Made by a program: the position numbers and the translations under genes. A DNA stretch of 51,527 nt, taken from Bacteroidaceae bacterium. GTDB taxonomy: Bacteria > Bacteroidota > Bacteroidia > Bacteroidales > Bacteroidaceae. Below the pieces are notes generated by a model. The model saw nothing but the letters and a program-made list of their open reading frames with translations, was not told the DNA's origin and did no database searches. The stretch is taken from contig JAILDV010000059.1 of NCBI GenBank assembly GCA_024688885.1, forward strand, positions 1 through 51,527, in the 5' to 3' direction. Below are positions 1 through 6,327 of the stretch, in pieces; the stretch's first letter is position 1, and each line of letters begins with the position of its first letter.

Positions 1-183
1 TTTGTTCTTAGCGTTAGCAATACGCTCTTCCAACTTGCGGCGGTTCTCAGCCCGCTGCTCCTTGCTCATGTGTTCCACCTCTAACCTTAGCATCTCGAAG
101 TTCTTGCCTTGCAAGCGACCAAAGGTCGAGCGGAAGGCGTCCTCGCCCTTCAGCACGGGGGTTTCTCTGATAGGTCTTGCCAT
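1..183 (-). CDS. Small charged hypothetical protein, 3' end outside the window
   Basis: Reading leftward from the ATG at 183-181, 61 codons run to the window edge without a stop. The protein begins MARPIRETPVLKGEDAFR and goes on as a Lys/Arg/Glu-rich helical segment. There is no signal peptide or membrane segment, so it is probably cytoplasmic. Small proteins with this type of start (M-A-[RK]-P-I-[RK]-E-T-P) occur in Bacteroidales, sometimes beside acetyltransferase or toxin-like genes, which would suggest a toxin-antitoxin partner. The neighbour that would test this is outside the window. A -7 promoter element lies 33 bases upstream. Function unknown. Confidence 0.6.
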   Translation of the reverse strand, partial: MARPIRETPVLKGEDAFRSTFGRLQGKNFEMLRLEVEHMSKEQRAENRRKLEERIANAKNK

Positions 184-215
184 GACAAATACGTATTTAT
201 ATGAAATTTCGGCTG

Positions 216-223
216 CAAAGGTA
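216..223 (-). promoter_or_regulatory. Bacteroidetes -7 element for the leftmost gene
   Basis: TACCTTTG on the minus strand matches the Bacteroidetes -7 consensus TAnnTTTG and lies 33 bases before the ATG at 183. No convincing -33 TTTG is seen at the usual distance. Confidence 0.5.
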
Positions 224-357
224 CGAAAAATAATTCAAAAAAACTGCATTTGGGGAGGATATTAACACGATTTCTGTGAAGAATACTGTTCAATTTGTAT
301 AGAAAGCGTTATATTGAGGATGGGAATAGTCCCAGAAAACAATTAAATTCTATTAAG

Positions 358-513
358 ATGATGAACAGAAAAGTTTTGTTCTGGCCGTTGGCGGCGGTGC
401 TGCTGACGGCGTGTGAGAAAGGACTCGACGAGGGGCAGCTTCATCCTCATAATCATCCACTATACACACAAATCCTTGCAATAATAGCCGTTTTGATACT
501 TGTCCTATTTTAA
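358..513 (+). CDS. Small putative lipoprotein with a C-terminal membrane segment
   Basis: This 51-residue frame starts MMNRKVLFWPLAAVLLTAC; LLTAC is a good lipobox, so the cysteine at residue 19 would be lipidated. A His-rich stretch (HPHNHP) follows, then a hydrophobic tail (roughly residues 38-51) that could cross or re-enter the membrane. An upstream in-frame ATG at 295 would add 21 non-hydrophobic residues and spoil the signal peptide, so 358 (or the adjacent ATG at 361) is preferred. No family is recognised. The signal peptide supports it being a gene; its small size leaves doubt. Confidence 0.45.
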   Translation: MMNRKVLFWPLAAVLLTACEKGLDEGQLHPHNHPLYTQILAIIAVLILVLF

Positions 514-905
514 GCATGATATTACATTGTTAACAGATATGATTTCCAGTCCTATCTCATTTAAAATTCAACATTATTCCACTGATGTTTTTCCTGTTTC
601 CCCACATACATGAAACTTACGTTCTCTGTACTTACAATAAGGGGGTCATATAAAGCGGAAGATAGGTGACACCATGCATCCATAGCCTGACGATAGAAAA
701 CTTGTCCCTCACGATATACTCATGAGGGTATCAAGGCATAATGGTGCCGTCTGCACCTTTTTGAGATTTTTGTTCCACCATATTTTACACCTTTTTGAGA
801 TTTTTGACAGCGCAAATATACACCTTTTTGAGATTTTTGGCAAGAATTCAGTCGAAAAATGACCTACAAAAGAGCAATTTGGCCCATCATTCCACGTAAA
901 CAGTC
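514..905. other. Gene-free stretch with spaced direct repeats
   Basis: I see no convincing gene here. A minus-strand frame across 709-918 runs through the repeat at 754-839, has no recognisable family, and is more likely chance. The only clear structure is that set of three direct repeats. Confidence 0.5.
754..839. repeat. Three 19-nt direct repeats about one spacer apart
   Basis: The 19-mer CACCTTTTTGAGATTTTTG occurs identically at 754-772, 788-806 and 821-839, separated by unrelated 15- and 14-nt spacers (repeat starts 34 and 33 nt apart). The even spacing near three DNA turns could suit binding by an oligomeric protein. No associated cas-like or transposase gene is in the window. Confidence 0.8.
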
Positions 906-1109
906 TTACCTCAGACACTCAACAGCCTTTCCCGATTGTTTTTCCTGCCTCCCCACAAAAAGGAAGACAACAGCGAAGACATAGACGAGGAAGGCGGTGC
1001 AGAGGGAGATTTCCTGCATGCCCATGCCGGCAAATACCCAGAAGAGGATGAACGCTACCACTAAGGCTCCAAGAGCTGCATCGATGATGATTTTTCTGAT
1101 TGTTCCCAT
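906..1109 (-). CDS. Small two-segment membrane protein, hypothetical
   Basis: The 67-residue product starts MGTIRKIIIDAALGALVV and contains two hydrophobic stretches, about residues 8-27 and 33-53, so it is probably an inner-membrane hairpin with a short basic C-terminus (GRQEKQSGKAVECLR). It is preceded by a -7 element, TAACTTTG, 44 bases upstream of the start, which supports it being expressed. No family is recognised. The neighbours are repeats rather than an operon, so context gives no role. Confidence 0.55.
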   Translation of the reverse strand: MGTIRKIIIDAALGALVVAFILFWVFAGMGMQEISLCTAFLVYVFAVVFLFVGRQEKQSGKAVECLR

Positions 1110-1152
1110 AATTTTGTTCGGTTTTAAGTGTTAGTTTTTTTGATTTCCGATG

Positions 1153-1160
1153 CAAAGTTA
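1153..1160 (-). promoter_or_regulatory. -7 element for the small membrane gene
   Basis: TAACTTTG on the minus strand, matching TAnnTTTG, ends 44 bases before the ATG at 1109. The -33 part is not clear. Confidence 0.5.
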
Positions 1161-1208
1161 GGGGGATGTTGTTCCAAACTGCGGTACAGGATTAAAAAAA
1201 ATGAAAGA

Positions 1209-1537
1209 AATCTGTGGAATCTGTGAGAAATAAAAAGCTCACACGGATAGCACGGATGACACGGATGGAACGCCTCGCGCGGCGTGGCGCTGCGCTAAAT
1301 GATAAATGACAAAGGGGAGCAAACAAAAATCTGTGAAATCTGTGGAATCTGTGAGAAAGAAAAAAGCTCACACGGATAGCACGGATGACACGGATGGAAC
1401 GCCTCGCACGGCGCTGCGCTAAATGATATATGACAAAGGGGAGCAAACAAAAATCTGTGAAATCTGTGGAATCTGTGAGAAAGAAAAAAGCTCACACAGA
1501 TAGCACGGATGACACGGATGGAACGCCTTGCGAGGCG
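1209..1537 (+). repeat. Three tandem copies of a nonamer hairpin unit
   Basis: Each copy has two or three AATCTGTGR nonamers, a short A-rich linker ending in AAGCTCA, then three CACGGATRR nonamers, then GGAACGCCTYGC. Copies lie near 1209-1285, 1327-1413 and 1450-1537 (unit period about 124-129), and a fourth is at 2733-2820. Between copies are stretches ending AAATGACAAAGGGGAGCAAA. As plus-strand RNA the two halves pair: CACGGAU with AUCUGUG, with one G-U wobble. Confidence 0.85.
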
Positions 1538-1891
1538 TGGCGATAAATGATAAATGAAAATTCTCAACTTTCTGAAGTTATCGCTGCGCTCGAAGTAATC
1601 GAAGTTAAAGGAGTTAACGAACCTGGCAGAGAGAAAACCATCAGCATGACAAACGTCGCTCACTTCGAGCAAAGCGCTCACTTCGGTAACTTCATTAATT
1701 CAAGTTTCGCATGTACTAAACATCTAATAATGAGTGTCACTATGTGACAGAAATCTCACAAATCTTTTCAAATCTTTCAAAATATATTTGTTTGATTTTT
1801 ACCGATTTGAATGATTTCTCGCCGTAGGCGACTGAATATCACCGTTTTCGCATACTTGCGAAAGTCGAGTTCATTAACTTCAGCGAAACTT

Positions 1892-1956
1892 AAATGAAAA
1901 ATGATAATTTTGAGTCAAAAAATGGGGTGTGAAACATCAAAAGTGAGGCATTTTTG
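1892..1956. repeat. 65-bp dispersed repeat, copy 1
   Basis: This stretch starts AAATGAAAAATGATAATTTT and matches 2828-2892 with three substitutions over 65 bp. In this copy the sequence to 2000 contains an imperfect inverted partner (GAGTC..GGTGT against ACACCC..GGACTC), so the unit may be one arm of a hairpin. Confidence 0.85.
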
Positions 1957-2399
1957 GAATTGCTTTATGACACCCACTTTTAGGACTCAAATTTCATAAA
2001 TCGTTATGATTCAACGCAATAAGGAAAATCAATGGTTAAAGTTAGGAGTGAAAGCCCCCTCCCTTTGCCGTCCACAGAAAGGGCACTTTCTTCGGTCGCT
2101 CCCGACAGCGCAACATTTAGTTGCCCTGTTTCATCGCTCGCTACCCCCAAGTGGGAGAGACAGGCAAGCGGAAGCGCGCACCGCAAAGGACTTCGAGCTG
2201 TCAAGTTTCAGGTTTCAAGTTCCAACTGTCAACTGTCAATTAAGCACTCGTTCTTTGACGTACTGATACAAGTTTTCTGAATTCCAACCTACTATCTTAC
2301 CACTACGAACCTACTACCTTACTACTACGAACCCAAGGAGGAATAAAGGAGCACTAAAGGAGGACTAAAGGAGGACTAAAGGAACACCAAAGGAGGGCT

Positions 2400-2491
2400 C
2401 TATGAGTGAGACCTCGTTGGGTGTATGGGTGAGATACAAACACATGTATGGGTGAGACACCGACACCTGTATGGGTGAGATACCTCAACGA
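2400..2491. repeat. 23-bp-period array, short locus (4 units)
   Basis: Four units of exactly 23 bp begin at 2400, 2423, 2446 and 2469. Each opens with a conserved part, (G/C)TATGRGTGAGA, the last three extending it to GTATGGGTGAGAYAC. The rest of each unit differs. It is preceded by an 11-bp-period run of ACTAAAGGAGG (about 2352-2398). The longer relative is at 40795-41066. Confidence 0.85.
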
Positions 2492-2598
2492 CTGTGAGCG
2501 AGCAAATGGAGAGCGGCAGGATAGGTTTAGTGCTAACCCTAATGGAGCACCATGAGCAATATGAAACAGAATAGGATGAAAATGTGTAATGTTGAGAG
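2492..2598. repeat. Conserved tail following the 23-bp array, copy 1
   Basis: The sequence after the array (GCGAGCAAA, TTTAGTGC, AATGGA, CACCATG, GGATGAAAATGT in order) reappears in the same order after the second array at 41067-41170, with scattered substitutions. It has no meaningful open frame. Confidence 0.75.
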
Positions 2599-2627
2599 TT
2601 ATTCCGAATGAGGGATTAGGAATGAGG

Positions 2628-2702
2628 AAAGATGCGGTTGAGCGAGTGCAGAGGTCAAACTTGTTTGAACTATGCCGAGCGTGAGCATCTTCGGCGAAGC
2701 CA
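2628..2702. repeat. 75-bp dispersed element, copy 1
   Basis: It runs from AAAGATGCGGTTGAGCGAG to CATCTTCGGCGAAGCCA and is repeated at 45383-45458 with a few substitutions and a one-base indel. The ends are partly complementary (AAGATGC..GAGCGAG against GAGCGTGAGCATCTT), as in REP-like elements. Confidence 0.8.
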
Positions 2703-2732
2703 AAAATGATAAATGACAAAGGGGAGCAAACA

Positions 2733-2820
2733 AAAATCTGTGGAATCTGTGGAATCTGTGAGAAAGAAAAAAGCTCACACGGATAGCACGGATGACACGG
2801 ATGGAACGCCTCGCACGGCG
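2733..2820 (+). repeat. Nonamer hairpin unit, fourth copy
   Basis: Same unit and orientation as the three at 1209-1537: AATCTGTGG nonamers, linker, three CACGGATRR nonamers and GGAACGCCTCGC. Confidence 0.85.
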
Positions 2821-2827
2821 TTGCGCT

Positions 2828-2892
2828 AAATGAAAAATGATAATTTTGAGTCAAAAAATGGGGTGTAAAACATGAAAACTGAGGCATTTTTG
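2828..2892. repeat. 65-bp dispersed repeat, copy 2
   Basis: Second copy of the unit at 1892-1956 with three substitutions. It follows the nonamer unit directly. Confidence 0.85.
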
Positions 2893-2966
2893 AAAATGGT
2901 TGATGGCAAGTCCTTTTATGGCATCAATTCTGCAAGGTGCTATATATCAACAAAATAAAGCGCATG

Positions 2967-3154
2967 GTGTTAAATTGTTAAATTGTTAAATTGTTAAATC
3001 CTCAAAAAGTGGTTTGGGGGATAGTTTATAGGGGGGATATAGGAGGGTTTTTAAATTTAAATTATTATTATTATAATTATATTATTATTATTATAGCACT
3101 CTTCATTGTGCAAAAAATGAAATTTAACAATTTAACAATTTAACAATTTAACAC
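2967..3154. repeat. MITE-like element with perfect 33-bp inverted ends
   Basis: The 33-bp arm at 2967-2999 (GTGTTAAATTGTTAAATTG and onward, an 8-bp tandem repeat) is perfectly complementary to 3122-3154. The 122 bp between contain a G-rich part (GGTTTGGGGGATAG, GGGGGG) and an A/T-only run of ATT triplets. No open frame inside; the structure resembles a non-autonomous inverted-repeat element. Confidence 0.8.
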
Positions 3155-3167
3155 CCAGTTAGTGAAG

Positions 3168-3260
3168 CCCCCTCCGACTCCCCCAAGGGGGAGAGAGTGC
3201 CATGCGGAGTGTATGCATCGCGTTAGCCTAACTGTCAACTGTCAATTGTCAACTGTCAAC
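3168..3260. repeat. Palindrome plus heptamer unit
   Basis: A CTCCCCCAAGGGGGAG palindrome (about 3178-3193) is followed by a 33-bp stretch starting TGCCATGCGG (3198-3230) and by heptamers of the type ACTGTCA to 3260. The 33-bp stretch matches the reverse complement of 42453-42485 at about 30 of 33 positions, and that copy also adjoins heptamers. Confidence 0.75.
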
Positions 3261-3361
3261 TTGAACAGACCCTCACTGCCATCATCAAGTGTTCCCCACA
3301 AACGAACGTAAGTCTTGCTAACAAACGAACGTAAGTCTTGCCCACAAACGAGTTGCAAAAC

Positions 3362-3430
3362 GTAGAATATTCTCGATTTTAGGGCAAAAATGTAGAATAT
3401 TCTACGTTTTTTCGATTTTTCGAGAATATT
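3362..3430. promoter_or_regulatory. Three AGAATATT boxes upstream of a promoter (possible operator)
   Basis: AGAATATT occurs at 3364, 3394 and 3423, spacing 30 and 29 bp. The middle box sits in a perfect palindrome, GTAGAATATTCTAC (3392-3405). The third box abuts the TTTG of the promoter at 3431. Two direct copies of ACAAACGAACGTAAGTCTTG lie just upstream (about 3297-3342). Position and spacing suggest an operator, but no regulator gene is next to it. Confidence 0.45.
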
Positions 3431-3461
3431 TTTGCCAGCCCATCATCTCGCCGTAACTTTG
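3431..3461 (+). promoter_or_regulatory. Promoter P1 for the WG-repeat lipoprotein
   Basis: TTTG at 3431-3434 and TAACTTTG at 3454-3461, 19 bases apart, match the Bacteroidetes -33/-7 pattern. Confidence 0.6.
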
Positions 3462-3488
3462 CATCAGATTCAAAAATTTCCGTTTCTG

Positions 3489-3520
3489 TTTGGAGGGTTC
3501 GGGAAAGTTTCGTACTTTTG
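3489..3520 (+). promoter_or_regulatory. Promoter P2 for the WG-repeat lipoprotein
   Basis: TTTG at 3489-3492 and TACTTTTG at 3513-3520, 20 bases apart. It lies about 57 bases before the start codon, downstream of P1, giving tandem promoters. Confidence 0.6.
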
Positions 3521-3576
3521 CAACGACTTTTACTACAAACCGTTATGGGCAACTAACCAAAAAAACAAGAGGACAA

Positions 3577-4758
3577 ATGAAAAAATTAGCTTTTATGGTA
3601 ATGACGGGGCTGCTGATGCTGGCTCTTGTGACAACAGGATGTGGAACCAAGAATGCACCGAGTGCTGAGGGTGAGGATGCTGACAGCACGGGTGTGGAGG
3701 TGGAGGCTGCGGATGAAGCTGCCTACGACCTCGAGGCGATAGCCAAAGCCATTGAGGGATGTGAGGACCTGACGGCTTTCCGCTCCGGCTTGGCTGGTGT
3801 GAAGAAGAATGGCAAGGTGGGCTACATTGACAAGAAGGGCAACGTGGTGATTCCGTTTGAATATAGGTCACCCACACAGGTGTTCTGCGATGATGTGGTC
3901 GCTGTGTTCAAGGGTGATGATGTCATCTACATGGATCCGAAGGGCAAGGAGCTGTTCCGCACAAAGAGTTTCGGAAGGTTCCATGAAGGGCTGTGCAGCA
4001 ACCGCGAGGATGTGGTAGAAGACAAGATTGGCAAGCTGGGATTCATCGACAAGACAGGCAAGGTGGTGGTTCCGTTTGAGTATGATTATACGGGTGATTT
4101 CAGCGATGGCATGTGCTGGGTGACGAAGGAGGATGGCAGGATTGGCTTCATCAACACGAAGGGCGAACTGGTGGTGCCTTGCCAGTATGAATGGCCTGCA
4201 GAACGCCAGCCGACAGATTTCCATGACGGGCTGTGCGCCGTGATTGTGGATGAAGAGCATGAGTGGTTCGGATTCATCGACAAGACAGGCAAGCGCGCTT
4301 TCCAGGGTGTGTATTCAAACGAGGCGAACTTCTCTGAAGGTCTGGCAATGGTCAGGGAGGTTTTAGGCGATGATACATGGCGTTCGGGCTATATCGACAA
4401 GACGGGCAAGTTCGTCATCGAGATGGACGAGGACCGCTGGGGCGGAGATTTCCACGATGGCATTGCAAAGGTGGTTACCCCCCATCAAACTTACTTCATC
4501 GACAAGACGGGCAAGAAGGTGTTTGAGCTGGACGAGAAGTATAAGTACGCTGAAGACTACAGTGAGGGTACATGGCTCGTGAATGACGGTGAGCACCACA
4601 TGGGCTTCATCGACAACACGGGCAAGACCATCGTTCCTTGCAAGTATTATGCCTACACGCCTTTCTCAGAGGGTCTTGCGATGGTGCAGGACAAGCAGAA
4701 CGGCAGATACGGATTTGTCGATAAGGAGGGAAAGAGCACTTTTGAGTATTCAAAGTGA
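3577..4758 (+). CDS. WG-repeat lipoprotein
   Basis: The 393-residue product starts MKKLAFMVMTGLLMLALVTTGC, a lipoprotein signal with Cys22. After an acidic linker it holds about eight or nine WG/KWG-type beta repeats recognisable by G-[FY]-I-D-K-T-G-K followed by a VVPFEY- or VVPCQY-like strand. Such proteins are surface or periplasmic in many Bacteroidetes; ligand and function are unknown. An upstream in-frame ATG at 3490 is rejected because it overlaps promoter P2 and hides the signal peptide. The stop codon lies inside the GTGAAAA repeat that begins the following hairpin. The gene stands alone between its own tandem promoters and that hairpin. Confidence 0.85.
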   Translation: MKKLAFMVMTGLLMLALVTTGCGTKNAPSAEGEDADSTGVEVEAADEAAYDLEAIAKAIEGCEDLTAFRSGLAGVKKNGKVGYIDKKGNVVIPFEYRSPTQVFCDDVVAVFKGDDVIYMDPKGKELFRTKSFGRFHEGLCSNREDVVEDKIGKLGFIDKTGKVVVPFEYDYTGDFSDGMCWVTKEDGRIGFINTKGELVVPCQYEWPAERQPTDFHDGLCAVIVDEEHEWFGFIDKTGKRAFQGVYSNEANFSEGLAMVREVLGDDTWRSGYIDKTGKFVIEMDEDRWGGDFHDGIAKVVTPHQTYFIDKTGKKVFELDEKYKYAEDYSEGTWLVNDGEHHMGFIDNTGKTIVPCKYYAYTPFSEGLAMVQDKQNGRYGFVDKEGKSTFEYSK

Positions 4759-4760
4759 AA

Positions 4761-4833
4761 AGTGAAAAATCTAAGTTACCTGCCATACGGGATGTTGGTG
4801 TCCTGATTGCAAAGGTAACTTAGATTTTTCACT
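4761..4833. terminator. 21-bp perfect inverted repeat between convergent genes
   Basis: AGTGAAAAATCTAAGTTACC(T) at 4761-4781 pairs perfectly with 4813-4833 around a 31-nt loop. GTGAAAA-like heptamers extend both sides. It sits between two converging genes and could end transcription in both directions. One arm recurs with one mismatch at 45497-45516. Confidence 0.6.
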
Positions 4834-4857
4834 CTTCACTTTTCACTTAGAATCTCA

Positions 4858-6147
4858 CTACCTCTCGAACTCTTTCAGCCGCTTCACGTAGTAGGCACGG
4901 AGGTCATCCCACTTATAGTAGGGATATTGGTCGGTCGGAATGGGAAGGGTGGCTTCCTTCTCGTTGAGCAGGGCTTTGACGAGGACAGGAGCGTCCTTCT
5001 GCTTTTTGGAACGGTAGAAGACGAGTTGGATGTTGCATGCCATAGGATAGATGCGGTAGTTCACCCAGTAGTCTTCGAGGTGGTCGAGGTCTTGCACTTG
5101 ACGTCCGCAACTGTCGAGTTCCAGCAGACAAGCGAGAGGCATGACGCACACTTCGTGTCCGAAACGGAGCGTGGCACCATTCTTGAAGGTCTTGGATGCC
5201 ATGATGGTGTCGGTGGTCTCTATGATGTTGTGGAGCAGGTCAGCCTGATTGAACTGCATGATGCCACCTGTTTGTGGGGCTGCCGCATAACCGAGATACC
5301 AGTCGATGTTGACGATTTTCCAGAGGTCGTAGCACTCTTCGGTGGTGAAGAGGTTCCACATGTCCTCACCATTTCCATGACTCTGCATGTTAGTGATGAC
5401 GTTGAAGACGGCGCGCATGAAGGAGCGAGGACGGAAATCCTCATCGTTCCAATAGGACTCGTCGTTGAAGAGAGCACGGCAGAAGCGTTCGGGATGGGTG
5501 TATTTCTTCTTATACACATCGACGATGCTGCCACGGTCACGGCTGGCATCTTTGAGACGCTGGCTGAAATTGTGGTTGAGGTAGTACTGATAGGACTCGC
5601 TCACATCATTGTGCATCTTCATTTTGGGGTTGAAAGCAGTGAGTTCCTCACACTCTGCAGTCATGCTAAGGATGCAGCGAACCACCACGGTGCTGCGAGC
5701 ATCGACTTCAGCATCCTTGCCACTGAAGATTTCAGGAAAATTCTCGGTCATGCGGCGACCAATGCCGTGATGCTGCTGCTCACCGATGTCGGAGAGTTCG
5801 CCAAGACGCCCTTTGGTGGTGGGGATGAAGCGTTCGAGCTTCGCCAGTGCTTCCTTGCCGAGGGGTGTGAGTTTGCCAAGTTCGTTGGCACGACGGAACA
5901 CGCGAATGACGCTGGTGTAGTCGTTCTCATTGATGAGCCAACGGGAGCCATGACGCCCGTAGTGGGACATGTAGAAGGGTTCGTAACCTTTAGGGGCTTT
6001 TGTCAAGGCTTTTGTAGGTGCCTGATAAGCCATGTAGTTGGAGCCTGACTTGAGAATGTCGGCATAGATTTCCTCCTTGGCTGTCTGTGCAAAGGAAGTC
6101 AGAAGCGAACAACTGAAAACTAAAAGTGTGAGTGTCTTTTTCTTCAT
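4858..6147 (-). CDS. Secreted histidine (acid) phosphatase, clade 2
   Basis: The 429-residue protein has a signal peptide (MKKKTLTLLVFSCSLLTSFAQ) and the histidine phosphatase signature YGRHGSR: R65-H66-G67 contain the nucleophilic His. A later R-F-G-H331-E332 fits the HD/HE proton-donor motif of clade-2 enzymes. Members hydrolyse phosphomonoesters, and relatives in gut Bacteroides include inositol-polyphosphate phosphatases, so phytate or a related substrate is possible but not shown. It is exported, probably periplasmic. The esterase gene lies 180 bp upstream on the same strand, separated by a telomere-like repeat, so co-transcription is uncertain. Confidence 0.85.
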   Translation of the reverse strand: MKKKTLTLLVFSCSLLTSFAQTAKEEIYADILKSGSNYMAYQAPTKALTKAPKGYEPFYMSHYGRHGSRWLINENDYTSVIRVFRRANELGKLTPLGKEALAKLERFIPTTKGRLGELSDIGEQQHHGIGRRMTENFPEIFSGKDAEVDARSTVVVRCILSMTAECEELTAFNPKMKMHNDVSESYQYYLNHNFSQRLKDASRDRGSIVDVYKKKYTHPERFCRALFNDESYWNDEDFRPRSFMRAVFNVITNMQSHGNGEDMWNLFTTEECYDLWKIVNIDWYLGYAAAPQTGGIMQFNQADLLHNIIETTDTIMASKTFKNGATLRFGHEVCVMPLACLLELDSCGRQVQDLDHLEDYWVNYRIYPMACNIQLVFYRSKKQKDAPVLVKALLNEKEATLPIPTDQYPYYKWDDLRAYYVKRLKEFER

Positions 6148-6223
6148 ATATGTTTTGGATTAGTGTATGATTGTTTCGTGATAAATGGTGAGGGTGAAGA
6201 GCACAACGCATCCGTCTCCTTCA

Positions 6224-6321
6224 ACTCTAAACTCTAAACCCTAAGCCCTAAACCCTAAGCCCTAAACTCTAAACTCTAAACCCTAAACTCTAAGCCCTAA
6301 ACTCTAAACTCTAAACTCTAA
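6224..6321. repeat. 14 tandem telomere-like heptamers
   Basis: Fourteen uninterrupted 7-bp units of three types, ACTCTAA, ACCCTAA and GCCCTAA (consensus RCYCTAA). All differences are transitions at two positions. The run ends 6 bp from the stop of the esterase gene. It resembles the plant-type telomere unit CCCTAAA by composition only; the surroundings are ordinary bacterial genes. Confidence 0.95.
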
Positions 6322-6327
6322 ACAAAT

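Larger units (their letters stand above)
1110..3430. other. Gene-free, repeat-packed region
   Basis: More than 2 kb without a convincing gene. Open frames here are short, in repeats, and have no signal peptides or known motifs. The DNA is a mosaic of nonamer hairpins, a duplicated 65-bp unit, a 23-bp-period array with its tail, a dispersed 75-bp element, an inverted-repeat element and heptamer runs, annotated separately. Several of these recur 38-43 kb away in the window. Confidence 0.75.

Noticed and set aside
709-918. Minus-strand open frame of 69 codons
   Set aside because: It runs through the three 19-nt repeats, so its K-I-S-K-R-C repeats are a by-product; no promoter, signal or family.
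1295-1681. Minus-strand 128-codon frame rich in H-P-C-Y-P-C and F-H-R-F-H-R-F
   Set aside because: The residues are only the translated nonamer repeats; no gene-like codon use or start signal.
2354-2887. Minus-strand 177-codon frame
   Set aside because: It crosses the 23-bp array, its tail, the 75-bp element and a nonamer unit, all noncoding repeats with copies elsewhere.
4800-4820. Minus-strand TTACCTTTG as a promoter
   Set aside because: It lies in the loop and arm of the inverted repeat between convergent genes and has no gene start behind it.
4927-6048. Plus-strand 373-codon frame opposite the histidine phosphatase
   Set aside because: It is the shadow of a gene with signal peptide and catalytic motifs; its own translation has no recognisable family.
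6224-6321. True eukaryotic telomere or contaminant
   Set aside because: The tract is internal, mixed in unit type, and flanked on both sides by bacterial genes in normal arrangement.
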